64,000 bases of DNA from Onthophagus taurus (GCF_036711975.1 NC_091970.1:5587501-5651500), one strand, 5' to 3'. Shown: positions 24,563 through 36,621, numbered from the stretch's first letter. Translations and numbers: made by a program. The notes: generated by a model not told the origin, from the sequence alone.

Positions 24563-26959
24563 CGCGAAACGTTTTTCCTTGACACCGCGAAAATTCAAAC
24601 TGAACTAAAACGAGGCAACGAGATATTAATTTTGGTTTAACTATAACGCACAAATTTAAACCAAAAACACGGTCAACTAGAAAAAGTGGTTGGAAAAGGA
24701 ATTTTTTTGCGGTTTCGTTGATACTTTTCCTTCTTTGTTGTTGTTTAAGGTTTTGGATTCAACATTAAGGTTTTAATGGGATAGAAAAAGAACGCAGGAA
24801 GCGGTCTAAAACAGCGATTAAAACAGACTTCCTGCTTCGAGGTTCAGTTCGCGGAGAATATCCGTTTCAGTTTGTTATTAAAAAATTACGCGAATTAACA
24901 CTGTATTCGTGAATAAAATGAACTCGTTAATTATGATCACTATAAACGCCCGATGAATTAGGAGAATGAATATAAGTTTTTGTATAGACGGACATATGGT
25001 GGTTATAAATACCGAAAAAGATAACGAAATGTTATTAATTACTGCGTTTTCTCAATGTTATTTTATTATAATTAAACTAATTCAAATAAATTTAGACTAT
25101 AAAAAGAGGAAAAAACGATTAATATATTTAGTTTTGAATTTTTTGAATAAACTTCTTTTTAAAGTGACTAAAAGTTCTAACTAAAATAGAGCCATCTATG
25201 AGAGGTTTGATTACTTTTGTTTGATACAAGTTTGATAAACCGATTTCAGCTAAATCAGCAATCCTCAGGACATTCGAAGAGTATACTTCCTCTTGCAGGA
25301 ATTAAGGATAATAGAAAGAGTTAAATAAAAACGATTGGAAAACTGTGGGTGTTTGTTGGGGAAGGTTGAGGAGAGGAGTTGATCAAAAGATATGAGACAA
25401 GATTGGAATAATGGGGACGAGATGCTGGATAGGATTCGAAGAAGCACCGATAATTTAAGTATTCTCAATGGTTTGAGTTGCTTCTCCACCAAGATAAGCT
25501 TTCCAATCTAATCCAATCACGGAAGTTAGTATCGATATCATGAAGATCAGCAGTGGAGAGAGGGGAGCGATATGGAGATGAGAAAGAGAGGTAGAGGAGA
25601 TTTGTGGAAGAACAGGTGTGGACACTAGGTATTGGAAGGTTAGTTGTTTCACAACTAATGCAGCGTTTATTACTGAGTGACCTTTCCAGTTAATTTTCTG
25701 TATAGTATTTTAGGCTACTTTTTTCGCCTATTTGAATTGTTGTACTATTATGCCATTCCATTGGTATTTCTGACTGGTACAGTACTCTTATAAATAGTTA
25801 GGACAGCTTTTCTCTTATCGTTATTCCCCTATATTTGAGCAACTCATTAGCTATGCTAATGATCCCGGTTCTGGGAGATTTCGAGTTTTTTAGTTTTTCA
25901 AGATTTTTTTTGACTTCTATCCGAATAATAGTTCTTGTGCTTAAGTTCACTAAGATCTGTGGCCTCTTTGGGGTAGTTATTTAAAATATTTTTCCCAATC
26001 TTCCTTTGGCGCCTTTTGACACCACATGTAAGGCTTAGAACAACCAGTATTAATGCTGAAATACATTGTAAAAGAATTTTCCTTCTAAAATTTATAAAAA
26101 ATTACGTTGTCTCAGATTGCAATAAATTAAAAATGATTCGCCATCTATGAATCATCGCTAAAACATGGAAACATTGTTAATTCAAACTCCATCTATGAAT
26201 CATTGTTGAAACTGAGTTCAAAGCGAACCCAAGATAAATCGATAGAACGTTTTCGGGCGATTCAGTTATCCACGATAACGTGAGTTTGCCGGAACTGCCC
26301 TTCAAATAAAACGCTGTGATTCCTCTCCAAAAGTTCGTAAGTAATTCAAACACTTTTTTTATTAACAAATAATACCTAGAAATTATTTAAAAATTTTTTT
26401 CATATAAAAGAATTAATTCTAAATATAACTTTTTGGGAGTTGTTCCAAAATATAACTTCAACTACGCTTTACGAATTATGTAATGAATTTAAAGTGCCTT
26501 TAAAAGAAAAATCTTAGTTGGCTTTTATCATCTTTTTTTTATTTTTTGTTTCGTTTCGATTGTTATCCTAAAGGTGACTTTATCCTAGCATCAAGTTTTA
26601 TGTAATAACCTTTATCCTACTGCCCTTGTCCTATTTAGTAATTAGAACCCAAGTTTGAATCTATTTTTATATAACTATAAGTTAAATTCTAAATAAGTTT
26701 AAATTTTTTTGTTATTAATTAAAATTGCGATTTATTACGCAAGTAAATTAAGTACGTAGGCCATGGTCACATGGTTACTTGATCACACGTGTCAATTTTT
26801 TAAATAAACCCTAAATAAAATAAAATAACCACATAAAATAAAATTTCGATTATATAATGTTTGATTTAATCTTTATCAATATTTAGAAAAGGATTAAAGT
26901 TCAATTACTCATTATGAAGCGAAGCTTATCAATAAATCGATTTTACATAATTTTTTTAG
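24563..26959. other. intergenic stretch; possible 5' UTR intron of cytochrome c
   Basis: No gene recognised. GCCATCTATGA-type motifs occur at about 25191, 26139 and 26188. Just before the cytochrome c start, an acceptor-like TTTTTTTAG ends at 26959, which suggests the last part may be a 5' UTR intron. No upstream donor could be assigned. Confidence 0.4.
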
Positions 26960-26978
26960 TTAAAACAATAAAAATAAA

Positions 26979-27387
26979 ATGGGTGTCCCAGCTGGAGATG
27001 TTGAAAAAGGCAAAAAAATCTTTGTACAAAGATGTGCTCAATGCCACACGGTTGAAGCTGGAGGAAAACATAAAACCGGGCCGAATTTACACGGATTATT
27101 CGGCAGAAAAACAGGACAAGCAGCAGGATTTGCTTACACCGACGCTAACAAAGCGAAAGGTAAATTTATTAACCACGTGGTTTTAGTTTTAGGTTATGTT
27201 AACCACAAAATTTTCTTAAATAATTAAAATAATTTTATTAGGAATTACGTGGGGACCCGATACCTTATTCGAATACTTGGAGAACCCCAAGAAATACATA
27301 CCAGGCACAAAGATGGTCTTCGCCGGCTTGAAAAAACCAAACGAAAGGGCGGACCTCATCGCGTATTTGGCAGACTCGACGAAGTGA
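26979..27387 (+). CDS. cytochrome c (two exons)
   Basis: Mitochondrial intermembrane-space electron carrier between complex III and cytochrome oxidase; in animals it can also trigger apoptosome assembly. Exons are 26979-27159 and 27242-27387 (donor AAAG then GTAAAT, acceptor ATTTTATTAG, intron 82 bp, phase 1). The joined frame is 108 residues, the normal insect length. The start [15 protein letters not shown] is the canonical N-terminus. The haem motif is Cys19-Ala-Gln-Cys22-His23. GPNLHG and the KYIPGTKM string, with axial Met85, are intact. The stop is TGA at 27385 and AATAAA-like signals follow at once. Nothing is missing, so this looks like a functional gene rather than a processed copy. 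The intron argues against retroposition. Confidence 0.97.
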
Positions 27388-27845
27388 GCTAGAAATAAAT
27401 AAAAGCAATGTAACAGGCTTAAGCGGGATTATTCGCCCTTATTTAAGATAATTAAGTTTTAAATAATCCGATCAATCCAGTTCTAAGTTTGTGCAAGTAG
27501 TATTTGACCGATCGCAAGACAGTTTTCATCACTTGTCCATAGTCGAGTGAAATACGTGTAAAAAACTAGGCAATTCGTTTCATTTAAACCAATTATTTTT
27601 CTTTTCCCTTTTTTTTCGTCACTATTTATTATTAATTATTGTTTAAAAAATTTCGACTCATCGAAATAAAAAAAAAATTATAAAGTTGTACAGTCACGTT
27701 AAACATTAAATAACATCTTCTTGTGTTTTAATAAACATGATTTTATGAGTTTAATGAGTTTTAATTTACCTTTTTTGTAATAAATATTTTTTGAAATACT
27801 TGACACTTAATAACTGTTATTTTTCTTTTAATGGAATCTACTTTA

Positions 27846-28905
27846 TCGGCTTTTATATTTATTTAGATTAAAATTATTAATTAATTAAGGTTTAAATTGG
27901 GTTCAATTTGATATTAAAAATAAATTGAGCAATATATTTTTTATTTTAATGTTTTGCTTTTATTTAAAAACAATAACTCCATTATTAAATGAAAATGTAT
28001 TGATGGGTCAAATTGGTTGCCTATACCATAACTATAAAATTGAATTATTTTTTTAAAATCATTTTTATAACCCACCCCAGCGTTTATAAGACATCATTTT
28101 AAAGTAAGAAGCTTTAATTTGATTTAAAAATCTTTTCCTATCTGTTAAATAACCTTAAAGATTCACTCTGATTTTTAAACAAAAACTTTTACTTACGTTT
28201 ATGAAACTGCGAGGTAACATCAAAAACTGATTATTTTCTTTCTGTGGTGTAATAATAAGTAACAAAACTTATTAATTTAAAATAAACAATTCAAACGTAA
28301 TTTATAACAACTAACAACAATGACATAACCTCAAAATGTCAAGAAATTAATATTAGAGAAAGAAACACCTGCTTTATCGGCATTTATGTTTATTTACATT
28401 AAATTTATTAATTAATTAATGTTTAAATAGAGTTCAATTTGGTATAATATATAAATTAAAAAATATATATTTCATTTTTATGTTTCGTCATTGTTTAAAA
28501 ACAATAACAATTATTAAATGAAAATATATTTAGGTGTCAAATTGGTTGTATATATTATTATTATTAAATTGAGTTATTTTTCTAATTTTTTTTGATCTTT
28601 TTTAATCCAACCTTTATTACACATCATTTTGAAGTAGGAAGTTTCAATTTAGGTTCAATTTGGCATAAAAACTTTTTAAAATAAAATTTTAACTTTCACT
28701 TCTTCATAAATTATTCAATTTGATACTAAAAATATTTACTTACGTTTAAGAAGTAAAGTAACATCTAAAATTAATTATTTTTTTCCTATAACGTAGTAAT
28801 AAGTAATAAATCTTATTAATTTAAAATAAATAACTCAAGCGTAATCCTTAAAACAATAACATAACCTTAAAATGTCAATAAATTAATCTTGAATTATAAC
28901 GTATA
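27846..28905. repeat. tandem duplication of about 530 bp
   Basis: The block starting TCGGCTTTTATATTTATTTA at 27846 recurs from 28377 as TCGGCATTTATGTTTATTTA. Matching landmarks keep an offset of about 531-535 bp throughout: TTAAATGAAAAT, GTCAAATTGGTTG, ACTTACGTTTA and ACATAACCT(C/T)AAAATGTCAA. The copies differ by many substitutions and indels. No coding content was recognised. It lies between the 3' ends of cytochrome c and the transporter gene. Confidence 0.8.
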
Positions 28906-29175
28906 AATAAGATGAATTTTGCATCCAAACGAGTAATTAACTTTAATAAAATGAATTAAAAGTAGTAACTAATTAAAATTGTGTTAAAATATCTCCAAAA
29001 TTAATATTATTAAAATGATACTTTTAGTGTTTATTTATTTGATGTTGGTAGGATTGAAATCGGCCATTTTGGTGAATTTTGGTGAGCGGGAAAATTTGAA
29101 ATTCAAAATTTATTATTATTCAATAAATACATTTAAAACTTATAATATAATATAAAATGTTGAAAAATAAAACAA

Positions 29176-30661
29176 TTATTGTTCTAAAATCGCCATAATT
29201 TCCTTTAAAGATTTCCCTTTAGTTTCAGGGACGAAAACAACAATAAAAATCATTGCAATAATCATGATGATGGCCAACAGCCAAAACGAGTAATGTTGTC
29301 CGATTAAATTAACCATACTAGGAAAGAATTTGGTTGTAAAAAAGGTTAATGATAAACAAGTAACGGCGGTTAATGTAGAGGCGATTGGAGTTGGGGGAAA
29401 AATTTCACCGAGAATGGCGAAAGGAACTGGGCCAAATCCCACGTTATAAGCAGCCATGTGAAGTAAAATGCTTCCAATTGGAAGTAAAGAGAAGAAATCC
29501 ATGTTGTATTCGTTCGCTTGGAAATAAAAATAGGCCCCTAATAAAATTAGGGCTAAAACTGTCCCAAAAGCTGAATACAATAAAAGAACTTTCCTTCCCA
29601 ATTTATCAACTATCATTACAGATATGACACAAAAAATTAATTGGACGATCGCAACAGCAACTGTTGAAATATAAGAAGAAATCGAAGAATCCGTACTATC
29701 AAAAATCGATTGCATATAAAAAATAATAATACTTATCCCAGAAAATTGTTGAAACGCAATCAAAGAGAGGCAAATAACGAGACCTTTACGAAAACTTTTT
29801 TGCTTAAAGATAACCCAAGAATTCTCATTGTTCTCAATTTTATTCACAAAAGACGATTGAATCTGATTAAATTCTTCGTCGGAATTCGTCGTGCGAAATT
29901 TTTGCAAAACTTTCGAAGCTTTCCCCTCATTTTTTTGGTCCAAATAGAATAAAACGGTGTCCGGGAAAAAAGGAAATATAACAAAGAAACCCACCGAGGC
30001 CCACAAACAAGACAAACTAAACGTTGTTAAATCCAAACAAGGCCCAATTACATAACTATACAAATTCCCAATCGATAAAAACGTCGAGTACATACACCCC
30101 AAACTTCCGCGATTATTTAATTCGGCAATTTCGCATAAATAAAGTGGGATAACCGTGGTTGATGCCCCAACTGTTATCCCAGCAAGAAATCTTCCCACGT
30201 AAAAGATATAAGCGTTTGTTGAAAACGCGACTATTATGTTTGATAAAATAATTGGGGTTATGGTTATTAAAAGGGTTTTTTTCTTCCCGATTGATGGGAA
30301 TAAAGCCCCGGATGTGAAAGCGCCGAATAATGCCCCAACTGGGAGGAACGAGGCTATCCAAGATTCTTCGTTTAACGTTAAATCCTTTGTTAAGGGGTTA
30401 TCTTCGTGAGGAACCGGAATTTTTAGCTTTGGAATTGCCGGTGATGACCATGCGTATGATATCCCCGCAGCTATTGATGATAAATTAACTGAATAAATAA
30501 AAAAATCAATTTTGCAACAATAGCTCATTTTTTATTAACTTACCAACGAAAGCTGTTAAATATAAGAACCAATTAAATCGTTCTCGATTAATAATTTTAT
30601 TTTCTTTCGATTGTTGATTTTCGGATATTGTAAAAACGTTGATGGAGTTTTTAATCACCAT
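29176..30661 (-). CDS. facilitated sugar/trehalose transporter (MFS, Tret1-like), two exons
   Basis: Plasma-membrane major-facilitator sugar carrier, 476 residues, the usual size. Exon 1 is 30544-30661 and exon 2 is 29176-30488; the intron is 55 bp (GTAAGT to TTATTCAG), phase 1. The true N-terminus is MVIKNSINVFTISENQQS, then FLYLTAFVV joined to NLSSIAAG. Sugar-transporter signatures are present in order: GKKKTLL after helix 2, an acidic YLCEIAE and NNRGSLG, QQFSGI at helix 7, IVDKLGRK before helix 9, and PETKGKS after helix 12. The PESPR-type motif after helix 6 is degenerate (FPDTVLFYL), as is common in insect paralogues. The start lies 318 bp from that of the divergent nucleotidase-like gene. 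The substrate (trehalose or a hexose) cannot be fixed from sequence. Confidence 0.93.
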
Positions 30662-30979
30662 CTTGCCAAATTTATTTAAAATTTTAAAATTGGATATTAA
30701 ATGTTTTCACCTCAACGGCGGATTAATAACAACTGGCAAACAAAAATTTCTCGATAAAACCGTGACGAATGTTAATGACGATTTTCCGAACAATACCGAA
30801 TTTGTGATAAAGTGCTTAGGTGATTGTTAATAACGGTAACGGTGCAGAGTTCGTTAAATTTTTCAGATAATCTAAGAAATGGAAAGATTTATTAAGCACT
30901 TAGTCACGAAAACGAAAAAAAAAATATTAATTAATTAAAAAAAAATAAAAATCAAGAGCATTTTTATTTCAACTCAAAA
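30662..30979. promoter_or_regulatory. divergent intergenic region between transporter and nucleotidase-like gene A
   Basis: The 318 bp separate the start codons of the minus-strand sugar transporter and the plus-strand gene A, so both promoters (or their 5' UTRs) must lie here or overlap it. AT-rich with an A-tract at about 30916-30955. No convincing TATA box or initiator could be singled out. Confidence 0.5.
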
Positions 30980-33034
30980 ATGACGTTTCTAATCAAAAAT
31001 TTGGTAACGATTAATTTGCTGATAATCAATTTTTGTGCGAAATTTTCTAAAGGTGACTTTGAACTGATTATTTTCCATACGGGGTGTATACACGCAAGAT
31101 ATGAAGAGACGTTTGAGCCGAGAACTGGAAAAAATTATGGGGGAGTAGACAGAATGGCCCATTTGCTGAAAGATGCAAGAGAACAATACAAATCTGGTGA
31201 AGGCCCGCCTGTTCTATACTTAGATTCTGGTGATATTTTTAGTGGTAGTATTTGGTTTTCCGTTCATTCGTATCACGGGGTAGCGAAGATATTGAACGCA
31301 TTACAACCCGATGCTTTCGTAAGTAAACATTTATGTCACAAAAAATAATAGAGATATCATTTTAAAGCAAATTTAGTTCGTTTTTAATGAAATAAAAATC
31401 GTTTCTTTATTCCACCCAATGATTTTTTTTAATAATAATAATTATGAAAGGTTTATAAAGACAGATTTAAAAAAATCATGTTTCAGGAAGTAATTGAGAT
31501 ATCAAGATGAAATATATACCATTTTATAGGAAATTTAATCTCGTTTCAATACATCAAAAATCATTATTTCATTTTTATATAACCTCATGATACGATTTTT
31601 TCAATTTAACTCTGTTTCGTTTTATTTTTATAGAATATCGGAGCCCATGAATTCGACGTTAACATCGAGGGTTTAGTAAATTTTACAAATCTCGCCAAAT
31701 TTCCAATCGTCAGCACCAACCTGATATTCCATGCTGAACAAGAATTAGAAAGAAATATAAAACCGTCAGTGGTTAAAGTAGTGGACGGTTATAAAGTGGG
31801 AATTCTTGGTTATATTCTACCAGAAATGATTCTTTGGTCGGAAAAAGGAAATGTGGAGGTTCTCGACGTCATATCAGCACTAAAAACAGAATGTCTTCGA
31901 TTAAGAGCACAAGATGTGAATGTAATCATCGCTTTAAGTTATGGTAATTTTGAAATCGACAAAACAATAGCTTCTGCAGTTTATTTTATCGATGTGATTA
32001 TCGGTACTGGTTCAAGAACGTTTTTGTGGAATGGTGTACCGCCGGATTTAGAAGTTCCTGTTGATTCTTATCCCTCAAGAATCACAAGAAGGGATGGCTC
32101 ATTGGCGTTAGTTGCCCATTCCGATATGTATTTAAAATATGCGGGAAAAATTAATTTGCGATTTACAAATGATGGTACGATTAAAAGTTTTTTTGGATCC
32201 CCAATATTAATGGATTCAAAAATTTTGCAAGACGCAGATATGGGCGCATTAATTGAAGAACTAAGGAAAGATGTTTTATGGTACGATCAAAAAGTTTTGT
32301 CGACTTGTAGCGTTTTCTTGGAAGGCGCAACTTGTCACTATGAAGAATGTAATTTCGGAAACTTGATTATGGACGCTATCATTGAAAGCAGAGCGAGTAA
32401 ATATCAAGGTCCTGGATGGACGGATGCCGCAATTGCATTAATGAATAGTGCATCATTAACCACAAACGTTAACAGCCCACAAAACGATAACAAAATCTTT
32501 TACGGTGATATAATGAGAGCTTTGCCATATTCCGAGATGCTTTACATCGTTGAAATTAAGGGATCCGATCTTTTATTTGTCTTGGAAGTTAGTACAGCCG
32601 GTTTAGATGCATCAAAATCAAATCAATTTCTTTTAATGGCTGGTTTAAAAGTTATGTTTGATTTTAAGAGTAGTTTTGGAGAAAGGGTCAAATTGGTTAA
32701 AGTTAGATGTGCTGAATGCGACATCCCGGAATATTTTCGTTTAGATCTAGATAAACGTTACAAGGTGATCATTACCAGCTATTTATTGAAAGGTGGAAGT
32801 GGATTCACGATTATCCGCGATGTTGTTTGGAATCCTGTTTCTATTGGTGAAAGAGATACCGATGTCATGATTCAATATCTTCAAAAAGTTAAATATGTTA
32901 TTCCGGAAGTAGGAGGCAGACTGATTCCTTACGATAAGCGATTAGAAGAGAGTAGTTTTAGTTTTCGTTCTAATCTTTATTGTTATTGTTTTCTTTTAGT
33001 GTTCATGAACTTTGTAATATGGTTATTGAAATAA
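30980..33034 (+). CDS. ecto-5'-nucleotidase/apyrase-like protein A, metal site degenerate (two exons)
   Basis: Exons are 30980-31318 and 31634-33034 (GTAAGT donor, TTTTATAG acceptor, phase 0), giving 579 residues. An N-terminal signal peptide (about 1-25) precedes the calcineurin-like phosphoesterase domain. The C-terminal nucleotidase domain follows (ECNFGN, YGDIMRALPY, VRCAECDIPEYF). The hydrophobic tail, LYCYCFLLVFMNFVIWLLK, looks like a GPI-attachment signal. Active-site positions are lost. The first metal Asp is Cys36 (HTGCIH) and the GNHEFD Asn is Ala117, though His118 and Asp121 remain. The family His of the SH motif is Tyr216, the GGHSxT His is Gly239, and the Arg of GGxIR is Thr. Asp85 of GD is kept. 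The frame is intact, so this is probably an expressed secreted pseudoenzyme. Remaining nucleotide binding is unknown. Confidence 0.92.
31346..31560. repeat. dispersed repeat inside the intron of gene A
   Basis: Within the 315-bp intron, AATTGAGATATCAAGATGAAAT and the nearby CATTTTA and AAATTTAAT blocks (about 31490-31545), and a shorter AGAGATATCATTTTAAAGC piece at 31350, match the sequence at 63920-63985. The other four genes of the family have much shorter introns (about 50-60 bp), so this insert probably explains the longer intron here. Confidence 0.55.
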
Positions 33035-34064
33035 AGAGACAACCTCAAAAATATTCATTTTTATACATATGTTATATATATATATATATATATATAGACA
33101 TTGTATTAAATTGATATGCCATACTGTTCAGTGGAATTAATAATTTTAAAAAATTGCATTAAGTAAACTTTTTTATAAAAATACTAACTATTAAGATAAC
33201 CTCGGTAGATTTGGTAGCGCTGCTAGCCACTGCTTGTAGAATAGTTTTCACGCTTGCTACCATAGGGTAGGTACTATGGATTCTTATCAGGGTGGAGGAA
33301 ATGCTCCATCGAGTCTCTGTCTCCTAGTGACACCATTGGACGTTTTATACCGTGTGCTGGATCTTCCAACCTCATCAAAAATCCCAAACTCAAGGTGGAA
33401 CAGCTTATTTCAAAGACTTTTTGGGTTGGGTTGGGTTGGGTTGGGTCCTCATCATCGTTCTGGAGATATCGTTCTGGATATTGATGCCTAAATTGTTGTC
33501 CAAGTTATGCAAAACACTTTAACTCATCTGGTGATCCATTTTTATTCACGCCATGTACATAGCTTAAGAATTAGATTTTGTACTCCCTTTACACGGCCGT
33601 TTTCGAAGACATCGGCCGCCCCACGGCTATCATGAATAGCAGGAGTTTAAGAAAGCTGATGATATTCACCTGCCGATCTGATGTTGGTATTCATCAAATT
33701 CTTCTGTTGTTTGATTTTGAAAGTCGATTTGGCAAAAGAGTCAAGTTTATATAAAATGCGCAGCAAAAAAATAGTATCGTCCTTAGAATCATACACAGAG
33801 TACAAAGTATCATCGGAAAGTACTCTTCGCACAAAATATGTTAAAGAACTTTACAAAAATACCATAGACAGGTTGATGTAATGACATAAGGTCAGGACAA
33901 AAAGAAAACAATGGCAAAAAAATCATAGCTTTTCTATTTTGAAAGAAATTTCTACATGTTTGAGTAAAGGATCCACAGAAATAAACAATAAATACACAGC
34001 TAGCACCATCTCACCATTTAAGTATGTCCGAACTGATTTTTTTTTGGAAATGTCCATTCCAAAG
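33035..34064. other. intergenic stretch between convergent genes A and B
   Basis: Contains an (AT)n run at 33072-33096, five TTGGG units at 33421-33445 and a short nucleotidase-gene relic at 33711-33751. Open frames at 33276-33491 and 33647-33881 have no recognisable product. Confidence 0.55.
33711..33751 (+). pseudogene. relic fragment of a nucleotidase-like gene
   Basis: About 40 bases translate as FDFESRFGKRVKF followed by a near-immediate stop. The peptide matches the FDFESRFGRRVKL stretch of the C-terminal domain of gene C and its paralogues, and a preceding ATCAAATTCTT weakly matches as well. It looks like the remains of a further, mostly deleted family copy between genes A and B. Confidence 0.55.
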
Positions 34065-35873
34065 TTATTTTGTTATTAACGTTACAAAGCTCGATAACAT
34101 TAAAAGAAAACAATAACAATCAAAATTAAAACGAGAACCAAACGAATGTTGTCTATTTCCGTTAAAGCGTTTATCGTAGGGTATCAATCTCCCTCCAACT
34201 TCCGGAATAACATATTTAACTTTTTCAAGGTATTTAATAATAACGTTGGTATCTCTTTCACCAATCGAAATCGGGTTCCAAACGACATCGCGGATAATCG
34301 TGTATCCACTTCTTCCCCTCAGCAAATAATTAGTAATGATCACTTTGTATCGTTTCTTCAGATCTAATGGAAAATATTCCGGGACGTCGCATTCAGCACA
34401 TCTCACTTTAATCAATTTAACCCTTTTTCCAAAACGACTGTTAAAATCAAACATAACTTTTAAACCAGCTGTTAAAAGAAATTGCGCCGTATTTGTTGGT
34501 TCTAAACCAACTGTGCTTATTTCTAAGATAAATAAAAGATCGGATCCCTTAATTTCAACCATGTAAAGCATTTCGGAATATGGTAGGGCTCTTATTATGT
34601 CGCCGTAAAAGATTTGGTCTTCATGTTGTGGGCTGTTAATGTCTGTGGTTATGGAACCGCTGTTCATTAATGCAACGGCGGCATCCGTCCATCCAGGACC
34701 TTGATATTGACTGGCTCTGTATTCAACGATGGCATCCATAACTAAGTTTCCGAAATTGCATTCTTGATGATTGCAACTTGACCCTTCCAAAAGAACGCTA
34801 CAAGTCGTTAAAACCTTTTGATCATAAGATATAACATCATGTCTAAGTTCCTCAATCAATTTGGTCATTTTTGGATCTTGCGAAATACTTGAATCCATTA
34901 ATATTGGAGTTCCAAAAAAAGCTCTAATCTTACCATCTTTTGTAAACCGTACCTGCAGTTTCCCCATGTATTTTAAGTATTGATACGCATGGACAATTAA
35001 TACTAAAGAACCATCTCTTCTTGTCACTTTTACTGGGTATGAATCAACAGGAGTTTCTAAATCCGGTGGTACACCGTTCCATAGAAATGCAGCTGAACCA
35101 GTACCGATAATCACATTGATATAATCGACTCCATGAGCTATCAATCTGTCGGTATCGATTGTACCTTGACTTAAAGCGATGATCACTTTTACGTCTTCTT
35201 CGAATCTTAATCGACGACATTCTTTATTCAGTAGCGGTATGACATCGAGAAATTCTATGCCACCTTTTTCTGCATAAAGAATCCATTCAGGGATAATATA
35301 ACCAAGAATTGCCACTTTAACACCATCTATGACTTTAATAATAGCTGGTTTAATTTTTTTTTCTAGTTCAGTTTCATTATGGAAATTAATGTTAGTGCTG
35401 ATTATTGGAAAATTAATGAGTTCTGAAAATTTAGTTAAGCCTTCCATTTTCGCATCAAATTCATGAACACCAACATTCTACAAAATAAGTCACAAATTAT
35501 TTTTTTTGACAACTACATATATATTTTTACTTACAACAGCATCAGGTTGTATTTCATTGAAAATTTTTGCTGCACCTCGATAAGAATGAACAAAAAACCA
35601 AATGCTACCGCTAAAGATATCGCCGCTATCGACATATAACACAGCCGGCCCTTCACCAGCTTCACGCTGTTCCCTTGCCTTTTTAACCATATAAGACAGT
35701 CTGTCTACTCCACCGTAATATTTTCCAGTTCTCGGCTCAAACGTCTCTTCGTATCTTGCGTGTATACATCCTGTATGCAAAATCAGCAACTCAAGATCAT
35801 CGTTTGCTATTATCCCACAAAAGTTGGTTATAACTAAATTAATCGTTAACAAATGTTTGATTAGAAACGTCAT
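34065..35873 (-). CDS. ecto-5'-nucleotidase/apyrase-like protein B, metal site degenerate (two exons)
   Basis: Exon 1 is 35535-35873 and exon 2 is 34065-35477 (GTAAGT donor, TTTTGTAG acceptor, phase 0), giving 583 residues. The architecture matches gene A: signal peptide, phosphoesterase domain, C-terminal nucleotidase domain and a hydrophobic GPI-like tail (FDCYCFLLMLSSFVTLITK). Key replacements are Asp to Cys36 (HTGCIH), Asn to Val117 (GVHEFD, with His118 and Asp121 kept), the SH-motif His to Gln217, and the GGHSxT His to Gly240 in GTGSAAF. GGxIR is GSIT, and GGDGF is GRSGY. Asp85 is retained. The gene converges on A and is divergent from C; the B and C start codons are about 750 bp apart. 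It is secreted and probably membrane-tethered, and catalysis by the standard two-metal mechanism is unlikely. Confidence 0.92.
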
Positions 35874-35917
35874 TTTTTTAAATCGGTGTGATGAAGTATG
35901 TCATCGTATGATAAGTA

Positions 35918-35986
35918 ATGTTTATGCCATGGAAACTAAACTTTAATATGGGTATAAACTAACCTCAAACGATTCTTTATAACCTC
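35918..35986 (-). promoter_or_regulatory. upstream block shared with the D/E intergenic region
   Basis: Read on the minus strand the block runs GAGGTTATAAAGAATCG, TTTGAGGTTAG and on to TTTCCATGGCATAAAC, starting about 110 bp upstream of the gene B start codon. The same order (GAGGTTATAAAGGAACG, TTTGAGGTTAG, TTTTCATGGCAAAC) occurs at 40848-40915 on the plus strand. Whether it is a promoter element or simply a repeat cannot be decided from sequence. Confidence 0.45.
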
Positions 35987-36139
35987 ACTTTTAATAAATG
36001 CAAAATTGAACAGGTAAACTTTAAAAATGTATATGAAATGAATCGTTTATCATAGCAATTTCCAATTTGGTTTTTTAATCCAATCTTAAACGTTTTTTTA
36101 TTCTTCGTCTTCCTTTGGCTCTACAACTCTTGGTGGGGT

Positions 36140-36573
36140 TTGGCCTCCTTAATAATTCGCGAATGCGACAATTTTTGGTATAATTTTTGATACAGTCATG
36201 TACAATCTCCCTGTCTGACTGTCTTTGATTTCAAACATATCTGCCAAATTTCTTGCTGCCACCACCGCAGCCTTGGTTTCCATCAATGCTAATTGTACAA
36301 GATTAACCAACTTCTGTGGGATACCCAGCAACAACAGGTTCTGAAAGAGTCGACCAAGTCGAAAGCCTCTTTGAAATTGCTGTTCACACCAAAGTAATAT
36401 TCGTAACCCTTCTCTAAAATCTGCTTCAAAGTGTATATATGGTCTGTTGTAGATCGGTTGGGTCGAAGAAATCCATATTGGTAATGCCCCAAGATTTCCT
36501 CCGCATACTCGCTCATTTTATTATAAATAAAGCATGAAAATATCTTATATGTCACGTAAATAATTTTTTTCAT
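36140..36573 (-). pseudogene. non-LTR retrotransposon reverse transcriptase relic
   Basis: Minus-strand frames read YQYGFLRPNRSTTDHIYTLK and QILEKGYEYYFG, then FKEAFDLVDS. This is the GFRxxRSTxDHI...FkkAFDsV region of non-LTR reverse transcriptases, which contains the first catalytic Asp. A second frame at 36149-36334 continues GIPQKLVNLVQLAL and TKAAVV, the next segment of the same domain, after a frameshift. The rest of the element is missing. It sits in the head-to-head space between genes B and C. Confidence 0.8.
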
Positions 36574-36621
36574 TAACCTGACTTATCAACAAATTTAATC
36601 TATGACATTTCGATTTAAAGA
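36561..36621 (+). promoter_or_regulatory. proximal promoter block of gene C, shared with gene D
   Basis: The sequence immediately before the gene C start (TAATTTTTTTCATTAACCTG, CTTATCAAC, TTTAATCTATGACATTT) is closely matched by the sequence immediately before the gene D start (40748-40808 on the minus strand). The conserved, ungapped order right up to the ATG suggests a shared core promoter or 5' UTR inherited through a recent duplication. Confidence 0.6.

Noticed and set aside
26914..27186. 90-residue open frame overlapping cytochrome c
   Set aside because: It is in a different frame from the conserved haem-motif frame and has no homology cues.
29385..30361. open frames antisense to, or out of frame with, the transporter exon
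   Set aside because: Shadows of a conserved coding exon without independent support.
30489..30543. N-terminus MSYCCKIDFFIYS of the transporter
   Set aside because: It is the translation of a 55-bp intron. Splicing joins a better upstream exon beginning at 30661.
33421..33445. telomere-like TTGGG repeats
   Set aside because: Only five units in the middle of a gene cluster. This is a simple repeat, not a telomeric array.
34146..34566. plus-strand frames over gene B and similar ones over genes D and E
   Set aside because: Complementary-strand shadows of the nucleotidase-like coding exons.
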